From assembly GCF_004362195.1 (NCBI RefSeq), contig NZ_SNWG01000001.1, positions 1,054,001-1,118,000 of the forward strand: a stretch of 64,000 nucleotides of DNA. The letters are read 5' to 3'. The DNA comes from Microbacterium sp. BK668. Lineage in GTDB: Bacteria; Actinomycetota; Actinomycetes; Actinomycetales; Microbacteriaceae. The translations under genes and the position numbers were made by a program. The first letter of the stretch is position 1; each line of letters opens with the position of its first letter. This document shows, piece after piece, positions 35,187 through 44,109 of this stretch. The notes below the pieces were generated by a model. It worked only from the letters and a program-made list of their open reading frames with translations, did not search any database and was not told the origin of the DNA.

Positions 35187-36545
35187 TCAGGCGCGGGCGG
35201 CGCGCTTGACGTGCTCGTACGCGGCCAGCGCCGCCTTGCGCGTGTCCTTGAGGTCGACGACCGGCTGCGGCGGGTCGGCGTCGGCGTACTCCGGCGCCCA
35301 CCGGCGGATGTAGAGGCCCTGCGGATCGAACTTGCCGGCCTGCAGCTCCGGATTGAAGATCCGGAAGTAGGGGGCGGCGTCCGCTCCGGATCCGGCGACC
35401 CACTGCCAGTTGAACGGGTTGTTCGCGCCGTCGGCGTCGACGAGGGTGTCCCAGAACCACTGCTCGCCGAGGCGCCAGTCGATGAGCAGGTTCTTGATGA
35501 GGAAGGATGCCGCGACCATGCGGACGCGGTTGTGCATGTAGCCGGTGTGCCAGAGCTCGCGCATTCCGGCATCCACGAGCGGAACCCCCGTCCGGCCCTG
35601 CTGCCACCTCTCGAGTTGAGAATGATCCAGCGGCGGCCAGGGGAACGCGTCGAACTCGCGGCGCAGGTTCTCGGTCGCGAGGTCGGGCACGTGGAAGAGC
35701 GTGTGCCACGCGAACTCGCGCCAGCCGAGCTCGGAGAGGAACCTGCCCCCCTCCCCGCCTGCCTTGGCGACCTCGTGCCACACCTGGTAGGGGCTCAGCT
35801 CGCCCCACCGAAGGCGCGGCGACAGGAGCGAGGTGGAGTCGGCGGCGGGCTCGTTCCGAGCTTTGGCGTACCCCTTCAGGTCGTCGTGGAGGAACTCCCG
35901 AAGCCGACTCCGGGCCGCGGGCTCGCCCGGCTCCCACCTCTCACGCAGGCCGGCCGCCCAGTCCGGATGCCGGGGCAGCAGCCCCCAGTCGTCGAGGTCG
36001 TCTGAGCGGGGGGCACGGCGGGGGCCCGGGATCGAGCGCGGCTCGGGGAGCGGTGCGCGAGGGGAGGGGAGCGCGAGGCACGCGCGCCAGAACGGGGAGA
36101 AGACGGAGAAGTGCGTGCCGGCTCCCGTGCGCACGGTCCAGGGCTCGAACAGGACGGATGCCGCGAACGAGTCGACCACGACTCCCTCGTCGCGCAGTGA
36201 CGACTTGAGGGCGGTGTCGATCTCGCGCTCCTCGCCCCCGTAGCGCCGGTTCCAGAAGACGGCGCCGGCCCCGGCATCCGTGACCACCTCCCGGACCGCC
36301 TCTTCGGCCGGGCCCCGTCGCAGCACCAGCACACCGCCCCGCTCGGCGAGGCGGTCGCGCAGCGAGGCGAGGGATCCGTGCAGCCACCACCGCGCGGCGC
36401 CGCCGAGGGGGCGGATGCCGGGAGACTCCTCGTCGAGCACGTACAGGCCGATGACGGGCTCGTCGCGGTCGACGGCGGCACGGAGGGCGGGGTTGTCGGC
36501 GAGGCGGAGGTCGTCGCGGAACCACACGACCGAGGGCGAAGGCAT
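35187..36545 (-). CDS. phrB: Deoxyribodipyrimidine photo-lyase
   Basis: A 452-residue photolyase/cryptochrome family protein for light-driven repair of cyclobutane pyrimidine dimers. The N-terminal antenna domain starts VVWFRDDLRLADNPAL. The FAD-binding region carries SPRLRWGELSPYQVWHE, GWREFAWH, TGVPLVDAGMRELWHTGYMHNRVRM and DWRLGEQWFWDTLVDADGANN, all standard for class-I CPD photolyases. The ATG at 36545 follows TAGCAT by six bases, a leaderless layout. It converges on the ABC ATPase gene with a 13-bp gap and no visible hairpin. Confidence 0.96.
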   Translation of the reverse strand: MPSPSVVWFRDDLRLADNPALRAAVDRDEPVIGLYVLDEESPGIRPLGGAARWWLHGSLASLRDRLAERGGVLVLRRGPAEEAVREVVTDAGAGAVFWNRRYGGEEREIDTALKSSLRDEGVVVDSFAASVLFEPWTVRTGAGTHFSVFSPFWRACLALPSPRAPLPEPRSIPGPRRAPRSDDLDDWGLLPRHPDWAAGLRERWEPGEPAARSRLREFLHDDLKGYAKARNEPAADSTSLLSPRLRWGELSPYQVWHEVAKAGGEGGRFLSELGWREFAWHTLFHVPDLATENLRREFDAFPWPPLDHSQLERWQQGRTGVPLVDAGMRELWHTGYMHNRVRMVAASFLIKNLLIDWRLGEQWFWDTLVDADGANNPFNWQWVAGSGADAAPYFRIFNPELQAGKFDPQGLYIRRWAPEYADADPPQPVVDLKDTRKAALAAYEHVKRAARA

Positions 36546-36551
36546 GGTCGG

Positions 36552-36557
36552 ATGCTA
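36552..36557 (-). promoter_or_regulatory. -10 box of leaderless photolyase gene
   Basis: TAGCAT on the minus strand, six bases before the ATG at 36545. Confidence 0.55.
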
Positions 36558-36718
36558 ACCGCGGCTGCGAGGCGTGAGGCGGGCTTGACAGCGGGTGCTG
36601 CGTGTGGGGTCTCGGTTCGCGCCCCTGCAGAACTCCTTCCGTCCGTCGCTGCCGTCGGCGACACGCCGCCGCCAGGCGCCGCGCGGCAGCCGGACGACGG
36701 GGTTATGCGGCGGCCCGG

Positions 36719-38257
36719 TCAGAGGCCGCTGACGTCGTGGCCCTCGGGCACGGTGATCTCGAGGCCGCCGGGCACCACGCGAGCGCGGACGCTCACGGCC
36801 TCTCCGAACTCGTCGCCGTCCAGCTGCACGAACTGCGGCTCGGTCGCACCGACCTCCAGCTCCGCGCCCCGGGCGTAGCGCACGGCATTGTCGCGGGTGC
36901 GCAGGGCGAGCACCCGGCGCCCGGCCCGGAACTTGCGGAGGAAGCTGTTGTCCCACGCGACGCGGCGCCAGACGAAGATCCAGCCGAGCGGGCCCTTCGG
37001 CTGGAACACGACGATGTCCATCGACCCGTCGGTGACGGATGCCTCGGGAATGAGCTCGAGCCCCGCCGGCAGCGAGCCGCAGTTGGCGAACAGGACGCTC
37101 TGCACGCGGGCGGAGTGAAGGCGATGGCCCGAGATCTGGTACATGATCCGGAAGGGCTTCGCCCCCGCCAGCGACCGCGCGGCCCCGTCGACGTAGGCGA
37201 CCCAGCCCACCGACTTCTTCAGCTGCGGGCTGGTGTTGGCGATCATGGCGGCGTCGAGCCCCATGCCCCCCATCACGACGAAGGCGTGCTCCTCGGTCTT
37301 GCCCGTCGGGCGGCGCAGCGCCGCGAACCCGATGTCGACGCCGATGCTGTCGCCCTCGAACGTCGCTCGGATCATCGTCTCCGGGTCGTCCAGCGGCAGC
37401 CGCAGATTGCGCGCGAGGAGGTTCCCCGTGCCGCTCGGAACGATCGTGAGCGGCACGCCGCTTCCCGCCATCGCCTCCGACACGGCGCGCACCGTGCCGT
37501 CGCCTCCCGCCACGAGCACGGCGTTCACGCCGACCTCGAGCGCCTGACGCGTGACGTCGTCGCCGAGGTCGTCGACCGTCGTCTCGTAGAAGAGGGGCTC
37601 CTCCCAGCCCGCCTCGGCGGACAGCCGCTCGACCGATCCGCGCAGAGCGTCGGCGTCCACCTTGATGGGGTTGTACACGAGAGCCAGCTTCGGGTTCGGT
37701 CGCTCCGCGCCGCCCTCCATGGGACGGGTCTCGCCCTCGGCGCCGACCCGACGCGCCTCGCCCGTCTCGCCTTCGGCGGTGTCGGGCGAGATGTCGCCGG
37801 GCTCGCGGATGACGTCGTCGGGCTTGGCCGCCGCGACCGGATCGGGCTCCCCGTCGGCGTCCGCGCGGGAGGATGCCGGCGCCCCGGGCTCGCCCGGGTC
37901 ATCGCCGTCCTCGGGCTCGCCGCCGTCCTCGTCATGATCGCCGTCCTCGGAGTCGTCGTCGGCCTCGTCTGGATCCCCGTCCGCCTCGCCGGGCTTGTCG
38001 GAGCCGCCGTCGTCACCCTCGCCGGGCTTCTCGGAGCCGCCGTCGTCACCCTTCTCCGGACGGTCGTCGCGGCTCGCGGCCTTCGCGGCGACCTCCTGCA
38101 GCGTGTCATCGGCGAGATCCTCGGCCTCCGCGCGGATCTGGTCCGCCGAGACCCGGATCTCTCCCGTCTCCGGCCCGTCGGCGTAGATCGCGTCCGAGGG
38201 GTGGGGCGGATCCTCAGGCCGAGAGGTGTCTTCGCCCGATCCGGAACCCGCTGCCAT
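36719..38257 (-). CDS. Diacylglycerol kinase-family protein with long acidic N-terminus
   Basis: The C-terminal part (from about residue 188) is a DAGK/YegS-type lipid kinase: NPKLALVYNPIKVD opens the catalytic domain, GGDGT is at 251-255, and PSGTGNLLARNL follows. The domain should phosphorylate a lipid such as diacylglycerol at the membrane. The first 185 residues are predicted disordered, rich in Asp, Glu, Gly and Pro, with repeats like DDGGSEKPGEG / DDGGSDKPGEA. The ATG at 38257 is chosen because TATGGT lies 7 nt before it (leaderless); an ATG at 38269 is possible. The much longer upstream open frame is a shadow of the gene on the other strand. Total about 512 residues. Confidence 0.85.
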   Translation of the reverse strand: MAAGSGSGEDTSRPEDPPHPSDAIYADGPETGEIRVSADQIRAEAEDLADDTLQEVAAKAASRDDRPEKGDDGGSEKPGEGDDGGSDKPGEADGDPDEADDDSEDGDHDEDGGEPEDGDDPGEPGAPASSRADADGEPDPVAAAKPDDVIREPGDISPDTAEGETGEARRVGAEGETRPMEGGAERPNPKLALVYNPIKVDADALRGSVERLSAEAGWEEPLFYETTVDDLGDDVTRQALEVGVNAVLVAGGDGTVRAVSEAMAGSGVPLTIVPSGTGNLLARNLRLPLDDPETMIRATFEGDSIGVDIGFAALRRPTGKTEEHAFVVMGGMGLDAAMIANTSPQLKKSVGWVAYVDGAARSLAGAKPFRIMYQISGHRLHSARVQSVLFANCGSLPAGLELIPEASVTDGSMDIVVFQPKGPLGWIFVWRRVAWDNSFLRKFRAGRRVLALRTRDNAVRYARGAELEVGATEPQFVQLDGDEFGEAVSVRARVVPGGLEITVPEGHDVSGL

Positions 38258-38264
38258 GCGTACC

Positions 38265-38270
38265 ACCATA
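38265..38270 (-). promoter_or_regulatory. -10 box of leaderless lipid-kinase gene
   Basis: TATGGT on the minus strand, 7 nt before the ATG at 38257. Confidence 0.45.
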
Positions 38271-38358
38271 GGGGCGCGGCATCCGTCGCACGTGGTTGTG
38301 CGCCCATCTTGACAAGCCGCGCGAGCCGGTCTCCCGCCGGGATCCCATCCCGGCGCAG

Positions 38359-38364
38359 TACACT
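38359..38364 (+). promoter_or_regulatory. -10 box of leaderless HExxH-protein gene
   Basis: TACACT, 7 nt before the GTG at 38372. Confidence 0.55.
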
Positions 38365-38371
38365 CCCCGCC

Positions 38372-39529
38372 GTGACGCTGTTCGAGCCGCCGACGGGGCA
38401 GGGATGGCACGGGTACGAACCGGTTCCCCTCCGGCCCCCGCGCCGACGCGGCGGCGGTCGCGCGCTCGTCATCGTGCTCGTCGGCCTGGCGCTGGCCGTC
38501 GCCGGAGGGCTGTGGGCCATGGAGCAGTCCGGCGGCATGCCGTGGGCCCGCACCGCGCCCACGGCCGAGGTCGTCGCGCTCGCCGATCGCGTGCAGCTGA
38601 CCGACACGGGTCGGGATCTCCTCTATTCCCTCCGTCCCGAGCTCGCCGACGCGGAGGCGGTCGCCGAGGCCTGCGGCGGCGCGGAGCGGGTTGCGCCCGG
38701 ATCCGCGCCGGATGGGGAGACGACGCCGCTCGGCTGCTACGTCCGCTCGTTCGCGGGGCGCCACATCGTCCTCTACAACCCGCGCGACGAGCGCCTCGCC
38801 GGCATGGTCGTGACGACCGCGGCTCACGAGCTGCTCCACGCCGTCTACGACGCCCTTCCCGCCTCCGAGCAGAGCCGGATCGACGCGCTGATGGAGCTCG
38901 AACTCGCCCGCGTGCCGGTCGACGATCCCGTGCGACGGCAGATCGACTCGTCGGTGGGATCGCACGACTCGTCGGTCGGCACCGAGCGATTCGCGTACCT
39001 GGGGTCGCAGATCGAGCTCGAGGGCGGGTTCGCGCCCGAGCTCGAGAAGCTCTACGCGCGCTACTTCGTCGACCGGGCCGCGCTCGTGGCCGTGTTCCGC
39101 CAGACAGATGCCGTCGTCCACACGGTCATCGGCGAGCTCGACACCGACTGGGCGGCGCTCGCGGCGGAGGAGCAGGCGGGCCGCGATGCGCGTGCGACCT
39201 TCGAATCCGACCTTGCATCCCACCGGGCCGACCTCGCCGCGTACGAAGAGGAGCTCGCTCGCTTCGAAGCCCTTCCGCAGCAGGAGCGCGCGCAGTGGAC
39301 GGTGACGCGGACCGCTCCCGACGGCTCCTCGACGACCCTCGGGTGGGAGCAGTCGCTCGCCCAGTGGCGGCGGGAGCTGGATGCCGCAGCCGCCGAGCTC
39401 GCCGCGCGCGGTCCTTCGCTCGACACCGCCGAGGAGGCGACGGCAGTCAAGCGCGCGGCGCTGGAGGAGCGGGAGCAGGATGCTGTCGCCCTCGTCGAAG
39501 CCGCATATCCGGGCACCGACCTGAAGTAG
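38372..39529 (+). CDS. Membrane-anchored HExxH (putative metalloprotease) protein
   Basis: A 385-residue protein I do not recognise by name. A basic N-terminus (RPPRRRGGGR) precedes one membrane helix at about 31-49, so the rest should be outside. The zinc-protease-like motif HELLH is at 152-156 within TTAAHELLHAVYDALP, and a Glu-rich segment 45-65 residues later (ERFAYLGSQIELEGGF) could give the third ligand. From about 260 to 375 the chain is charged and probably coiled-coil. The GTG start at 38372 fits a leaderless promoter. The last seven codons lie in the first unit of a 28-bp tandem repeat. It diverges from the lipid-kinase gene and precedes serS. Confidence 0.75.
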   Translation: MTLFEPPTGQGWHGYEPVPLRPPRRRGGGRALVIVLVGLALAVAGGLWAMEQSGGMPWARTAPTAEVVALADRVQLTDTGRDLLYSLRPELADAEAVAEACGGAERVAPGSAPDGETTPLGCYVRSFAGRHIVLYNPRDERLAGMVVTTAAHELLHAVYDALPASEQSRIDALMELELARVPVDDPVRRQIDSSVGSHDSSVGTERFAYLGSQIELEGGFAPELEKLYARYFVDRAALVAVFRQTDAVVHTVIGELDTDWAALAAEEQAGRDARATFESDLASHRADLAAYEEELARFEALPQQERAQWTVTRTAPDGSSTTLGWEQSLAQWRRELDAAAAELAARGPSLDTAEEATAVKRAALEEREQDAVALVEAAYPGTDLK

Positions 39530-39641
39530 CGCGCATCCGGGCACCGACCTGAAGTAGGGCGCATCCGGGCACCGACCTGAAGTAGGGCGTACCCGGGCAC
39601 CGACCCGAAGTAGGGCGTACCCGGGCACCGACCCGAAGAGG
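39509..39641 (+). repeat. 28-bp tandem repeat, five copies, over a gene's 3' end
   Basis: CCGGGCACCGACCTGAAGTAG begins at 39509, 39537, 39565, 39593 and 39621 with exactly 28-bp spacing; units 4 and 5 have C for T in GACC(T/C)GAAG and the last is broken after GAAG. The first unit encodes the C-terminal PGTDLK and stop of the HExxH protein, so the array looks like tandem duplication of a gene end. It ends about 45 bp before the serS promoter. Confidence 0.9.
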
Positions 39642-39687
39642 AAGGCGTCCCTGACGCCGGTCCGGCGGCACGCTCCCCGGCCGACTC

Positions 39688-39693
39688 TAGACT
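39688..39693 (+). promoter_or_regulatory. -10 box of leaderless serS
   Basis: TAGACT, six bases before the ATG at 39700. Confidence 0.6.
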
Positions 39694-39699
39694 TGACGG

Positions 39700-40983
39700 A
39701 TGATCGATCCCGTTCTTCTCCGCGAGAATCCCGAGCTGGTCAAGCGCTCGCAGGAGGCCCGGGGGGAGTCGCCCGACACGGTCGACGAGGCGCTCGCCGC
39801 CGACCACGACCGCCGCGCCGCCATCACGGCCTTCGAAGAGCTTCGCGCGACGCAGAACGCGCACGGCAAGCGCGTGGCACAGGCGCCGAAGGACGAGAAG
39901 GCGGCTCTGGTCGCCGAGGCGAAGGAGCTCAGCGAGCGGGTCAAGCGGGCCCAGCACGCCGTCACCGCGGCGGAGGAGGCGGCCGACGCCGCCTTCGCGA
40001 AGCTCGAGAACGTCATCATCGACGGCGTCCCTGCCGGGGGCGAGGACGACTTCATCACGCTGCGCACCCACGGCGAGCCCGCGCGGTTCGACTTCGAGCC
40101 GCGCGACCACCTCGAGCTCGGCGAGCTGATCGGGGCGATCGACATGGAGCGGGGCACGAAGGTCTCGGGCAGCCGCTTCTACTTCCTCACGGGCATCGGC
40201 GCACGCCTCGAGCTCGCGCTCATGACCCTCGCCCTCGACCGCGCGCTGCAGGCGGAGTTCACCCCGATCGTGCCGCCCACGCTCGTGCGTCCCGAGGTGA
40301 TGCGGGGGACGGGCTTCCTCGGCCAGCACTCCGACGAGGTGTACCACCTCGAGGAGGACGACCTGTATCTCGTCGGAACGAGCGAGGTTCCGCTCGCCGG
40401 CTACCACATGGACGAGATCCTCGACTTCTCGCGCGGCCCCAAGCGGTACGCAGGATGGTCGACGTGCTACCGCCGGGAGGCGGGCTCGTACGGCAAGGAC
40501 ACGCGCGGCATCATCCGCGTGCACCAGTTCAACAAGCTCGAGATGTTCATCTACACGACACCGGATGACGCCGAGGCCGAGCATGATCGCCTCGTGGCCA
40601 TGCAGGAGGGGATGCTCAAGGACCTCGGCCTGGCGTACCGCGTCATCGACGTCGCCGCCGGCGACCTCGGGTCGAGCGCGGCCCGCAAGTTCGACGTCGA
40701 GGCGTGGGTGCCGACGCAGAACGCGTACCGCGAGCTGACGAGCACGAGCAACTGCACGACGTATCAGGCGCGACGCCTCGACATCCGCTACCGACCGCAG
40801 TCGGCCGACGGCAAGGCGAGCGCGAAGACGACCAACGTCGCCACGCTCAACGGAACCCTCGCCACCACGAGGTGGATCGTCGCGATCCTCGAGACGCATC
40901 AGCGCGCCGACGGCTCGGTGGCGGTGCCCGAGGTCCTGCGTCCCTACCTCGGCGGCCTCGAGGTCATGGAGCCGACGGCATGA
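39700..40983 (+). CDS. serS: Seryl-tRNA synthetase
   Basis: Charges tRNA-Ser with serine. The 427-residue product has the N-terminal antiparallel coiled-coil tRNA-binding arm (about 1-105) and a class-II catalytic core with motif 2 [24 protein letters not shown] and motif 3 near [14 protein letters not shown]. The LVGTSEVPL segment is typical of SerRS. The ATG at 39700 is probably read from a leaderless mRNA. A HAD-family hydrolase gene follows after 55 bp. A tRNA-Ser gene is present 11 kb downstream. Confidence 0.97.
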   Translation: MIDPVLLRENPELVKRSQEARGESPDTVDEALAADHDRRAAITAFEELRATQNAHGKRVAQAPKDEKAALVAEAKELSERVKRAQHAVTAAEEAADAAFAKLENVIIDGVPAGGEDDFITLRTHGEPARFDFEPRDHLELGELIGAIDMERGTKVSGSRFYFLTGIGARLELALMTLALDRALQAEFTPIVPPTLVRPEVMRGTGFLGQHSDEVYHLEEDDLYLVGTSEVPLAGYHMDEILDFSRGPKRYAGWSTCYRREAGSYGKDTRGIIRVHQFNKLEMFIYTTPDDAEAEHDRLVAMQEGMLKDLGLAYRVIDVAAGDLGSSAARKFDVEAWVPTQNAYRELTSTSNCTTYQARRLDIRYRPQSADGKASAKTTNVATLNGTLATTRWIVAILETHQRADGSVAVPEVLRPYLGGLEVMEPTA

Positions 40984-41038
40984 CGCGCGGTACGCGTCCG
41001 GCGCGCGTCAGCGCGCAGCGCGCGAAGGGGACGATCTC

Positions 41039-41947
41039 ATGAGCACGGAACATCTGCCCCCGACGGGATCGATCAAGGTCGTCAAGCCGAAGAAGGCGGC
41101 CAAGCTCGTCGAGGAGATCGCGCGCGACACCGAGAATCCGGATGTCGCGACCGAGCGCCTTCTCATCGTGCTCGACATCGACGGCACGATCCTGCTCGCC
41201 GACGAGACGCTCTCGCCGGGGGTCGCCGACGCGGTCGCGCACGCCCAGCGCACCGGGCATGAGGTCATGCTCGCGACCGGACGCTCCTGGGAGGGCACAC
41301 GCGGCATCCTCGTCGCTCTGGGCATCGCGCCCGAGTTCGTGGTCTGCTCGAACGGCGCCGTGGTGATGCGGCGCCTCGACGGCGACGAGGGCGACTACGA
41401 GCGGTTCCACATCGAGACGTTCGATGCCACCGAGGTGCTGTCGCTGCTGCGCGAGCACCTGCCCGACGCGCGGTACATGGTGGAGCTCCCCGACGGGCAC
41501 CGGCTCTACACCGAGTACCTCGACGACTGGAATCTCGTCGATGCACGGCGCGTGTCGTTCGACGAGCTCACGGCCCAGCCCGTCTGCCGCGTCGTCGTCG
41601 TCTCGCCGGGGCAGAGCGAGCAGGACTTCGTCGACCTCGTCGCCCGCATCGGTCTCAATCAGGTCTCGTACGCGGTCGGCTGGACGGCCTGGCTCGATGT
41701 CGCGCCGAAAGGCGTCGACAAGTCGACGGCGCTCGAGCGGGTGCGCGAGTGGACGGGCTTCGATCCGGCCCACGTGCTCGTGATCGGCGACGGGCGCAAC
41801 GACGTCGGCATGTTCGAGTGGGCGCGTGAGAACGGCGGCCGCGCTGTGGCGATGGGTCAGGGGCCGCAAGAGGTTCGGGATGCCGCGACCGAGGTGACCC
41901 ACTCCGTCGAGGCCGGTGGCGTCGCCAGGGTCCTGCGCGGCCTCTGA
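41039..41947 (+). CDS. HAD-superfamily hydrolase (Cof type)
   Basis: A 302-residue haloacid-dehalogenase-like phosphatase of the Cof/subclass IIB type. Motif I is DIDGT with Asp46 and Asp48, motif II is in LATGRSWEG, and motif IV is GDGRNDVGMFEWA. The cap sits between motifs II and III. A roughly 38-residue basic N-terminal extension precedes the core. GAAGGGG lies upstream of the ATG. The substrate is probably a small phosphate ester or sugar phosphate. It follows serS on the same strand and may be co-transcribed. Confidence 0.9.
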   Translation: MSTEHLPPTGSIKVVKPKKAAKLVEEIARDTENPDVATERLLIVLDIDGTILLADETLSPGVADAVAHAQRTGHEVMLATGRSWEGTRGILVALGIAPEFVVCSNGAVVMRRLDGDEGDYERFHIETFDATEVLSLLREHLPDARYMVELPDGHRLYTEYLDDWNLVDARRVSFDELTAQPVCRVVVVSPGQSEQDFVDLVARIGLNQVSYAVGWTAWLDVAPKGVDKSTALERVREWTGFDPAHVLVIGDGRNDVGMFEWARENGGRAVAMGQGPQEVRDAATEVTHSVEAGGVARVLRGL

Positions 41948-41988
41948 TCGCGCACGGCACCGCGTCTCGCGAGGGCCCCGCCTCGGAA

Positions 41989-42037
41989 AGTTTGTTACGA
42001 ATCGATTTCAAACTGGACAAACCGTAACGTTTGTTAC
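41989..42037 (+). promoter_or_regulatory. GTTAC-motif regulatory region before the amino-acid importer
   Basis: An unusually AT-rich stretch with GTTTGTTAC repeated directly at 41990-41998 and 42029-42037, a palindrome GTAAC-GTTT-GTTAC at 42024-42037, and an inverted repeat AGTTTG/CAAACT at 41989-41994 and 42009-42014. It lies 50 bp before the binding-protein start and is the likely operator region; the RpiR-type protein at the operon's end is a candidate binder. Confidence 0.55.
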
Positions 42038-42086
42038 AAGCTGTTCTCGGCGCTCAGAGGCGAGCGCACACGAGAAAGGTCCACGG

Positions 42087-43058
42087 ATGGAACACCTCAC
42101 CCCCCGACTGCGCCGCGCGGGCCTCGCGACGGCCGCCCTCGCCGCGACCGGGATCCTCGTCGCCGGCTGTGCCGCAGCATCCGGAAGCGAGCCGGCATCC
42201 GGCGACGCCGCGGCAGAGTCGACCCAGATCCTCGGCATGGACATCGCCGTCGACGACGACGCACGCGCGCTCCTCCCCGACGACATCGCCTCCGCCGGTG
42301 CCGTCAAGGTCGCCACCGACGCGCCGTACGCTCCGTTCGAGATGTTCGTCGAGGAGGGCTCCGAAGAGCTCACCGGCGTCGATGTCCTCCTCGGCCAGGC
42401 CATCGGCGCCAAGCTCGGGATCGACTTCGACTTCGCCCAGCAGGGCTTCGACGGCATCATCCCCGCGCTTCAGGCCGGCAACTTCGAGGTCGCGATGTCG
42501 GCGATGACCTCGAGCGTCGAGCGGATGGACGTGCTCACCTTCGTCGACTACTCCGCGTCGGGCACCGGCATCCTCACCCGCGCGGGCAACCCGGACGGCA
42601 TCGAAACCTACCTCGACCTGTGCGGCAAGAACGTGGCGGTGCAGTCCGCCACGAGCCAGGTCGACCTCGTGAACGAGTCCTGGCAGGCGGAGTGCGAGGC
42701 CGAGGGCCTCGAGCCCATCGCGCTCGCCGAGTTCCCGTCCGACTCCGACGCCCAGCTCGCCATCACGGCGGGCAAGGCCGTCGCGTCGCTGCTGACGAAG
42801 CCGAGCGCCGGCTACGTCGCCAAGACGACGAACGACGGCAAGACGTTCGAGGTCGTCGAGGACGAGACCGCGCCCAACGGCTACGACGCGACCCTGAACG
42901 GGATCGGCGTGCTCAAGGAGAACGAGGAGTTCGCGAAGGCCATCCAGGCGGCACTCCAGTCGCTCATGGACGACGGGACGTACACCAAGATCCTCGACGA
43001 GTTCGGCGTCGCCGGCATCGGCATCGACGAGGCCACGATCGACGGCGCCAAGTCCTGA
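42087..43058 (+). CDS. Polar amino-acid-type ABC substrate-binding lipoprotein
   Basis: A 323-residue family-3 extracellular binding protein. Signal peptide with lipobox LVAGC (Cys28). Lobe 1 begins VKVATDAPYAPFEMFVEEG, followed by GVDVLLGQAIGAKLG and the GFDGIIPALQAGNFEVAMSAMT segment, all typical of the glutamine/histidine-binding family. GAAAGG precedes the ATG. It is first in an operon with one permease, one ATPase, an M20 peptidase and an RpiR regulator. The peptidase suggests the ligand is an amino-acid derivative rather than a free amino acid. Confidence 0.93.
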   Translation: MEHLTPRLRRAGLATAALAATGILVAGCAAASGSEPASGDAAAESTQILGMDIAVDDDARALLPDDIASAGAVKVATDAPYAPFEMFVEEGSEELTGVDVLLGQAIGAKLGIDFDFAQQGFDGIIPALQAGNFEVAMSAMTSSVERMDVLTFVDYSASGTGILTRAGNPDGIETYLDLCGKNVAVQSATSQVDLVNESWQAECEAEGLEPIALAEFPSDSDAQLAITAGKAVASLLTKPSAGYVAKTTNDGKTFEVVEDETAPNGYDATLNGIGVLKENEEFAKAIQAALQSLMDDGTYTKILDEFGVAGIGIDEATIDGAKS

Positions 43059-43074
43059 CCGGAACCCCCCGGAC

Positions 43075-43112
43075 CCCGGTGCGGCCGGCACCCCTCCGCC
43101 GGCCGCACCGGG
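43075..43112 (+). terminator. Intercistronic hairpin after the binding-protein gene
   Basis: Perfect 14-bp stem (43075-43088 with 43099-43112), 10-nt loop, inside the operon. A CATAAT at 43115-43120 just after it could serve as a secondary -10 box for the permease. Confidence 0.6.
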
Positions 43113-43161
43113 TCGCATAATCTCCGCTGCGGGCATCCAGCCCGCCCCACCGAGGAGCATC

Positions 43162-44109
43162 ATGGCCGCATCGTCGCCGCAGCTCGCCGCCGGCGCCTCC
43201 ACGGACGCCTCGTCCGAGCGTCGACCCGCACCCATCACCGCCGTTCCCCTGCGCCACCCCTGGCGGTGGGTGTCGGGGATCGTCGTCGGACTCCTCGCCG
43301 CCGCCCTTGTCCTCGGGTTCGCACAGAACCCCAACATCGACTGGCCGACGGTCGGCGAGTACCTCTTCGCGCCGCTCACCCTGCAGGGCCTCGCGACCAC
43401 CATCTACCTGACGATCGCGGCGATGGCGATCGGCCTCAGCGGCGGAGTCGTCGTGGCGATCATGCGCCTGTCGCCGAACCCGGTGATGCGGGTCGTGAGC
43501 GGGCTGTTCGTCTGGATCTTCCGCGGAACGCCCGTGCTGCTGCAGCTCATCTTCTGGGGCTTCATCGGCGCCTTCCTCCCCAAGCTCGTGATCGGCATCC
43601 CGTTCACCAGCGTCGAATTCTGGTCGGTCTCGACGAGCGACCTCATCCCGGCGACCGTCGCGGCGCTGCTCGCGCTCGGTCTCAACGAGATGGCCTACGC
43701 CTCCGAGATCGTCCGCGCAGGCATCGTGTCGGTCGACCACGGTCAGACCGAGGCGGCGCACTCCCTGGGCATGACGCCCGGGCGGACCATGCGCCGTATC
43801 GTCCTGCCGCAGGCCATGCGCGTGATCGTCCCGCCGATGGGCAACGAGGTCATCACGATGCTGAAGACGACCGCGCTCGTCTCGGTCATCGCGGGCCGCG
43901 ACCTCATGTCGAATCTGCAGGCCGCCTACGCGCAGAACTTCAAGATCATCCCCCTCCTCATCGTCGCCGCGATCTGGTACCTCGTGCTCACCAGCATCCT
44001 CGCCGTCCCCCAGGCATGGCTCGAGCGCCGCTTCGGGCGCGGTGTGGCCGGGGCGCGGGAGAACGGCGCCCTCCGACTGCTCCGCAGCTGGAAGGGCGGA
44101 AAGAAGTGA
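43162..44109 (+). CDS. Polar amino-acid ABC transporter permease
   Basis: A 315-residue HisM/GlnP-type permease. A roughly 30-residue polar N-terminus precedes helices at about 36-55, 75-100, 110-140, 160-185 and 255-280. The EAA-like loop is [32 protein letters not shown] and the motif [12 protein letters not shown] is diagnostic. GAGGAG lies upstream of the ATG. A single permease implies a homodimeric channel. Its stop overlaps the ATPase start. Confidence 0.94.
   Translation: MAASSPQLAAGASTDASSERRPAPITAVPLRHPWRWVSGIVVGLLAAALVLGFAQNPNIDWPTVGEYLFAPLTLQGLATTIYLTIAAMAIGLSGGVVVAIMRLSPNPVMRVVSGLFVWIFRGTPVLLQLIFWGFIGAFLPKLVIGIPFTSVEFWSVSTSDLIPATVAALLALGLNEMAYASEIVRAGIVSVDHGQTEAAHSLGMTPGRTMRRIVLPQAMRVIVPPMGNEVITMLKTTALVSVIAGRDLMSNLQAAYAQNFKIIPLLIVAAIWYLVLTSILAVPQAWLERRFGRGVAGARENGALRLLRSWKGGKK

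Noticed and set aside
39509..39641. Possible CRISPR array (regular short repeats)
   Set aside because: The period is 28 bp with no unique spacers between units and no cas genes nearby; it is a simple tandem repeat.
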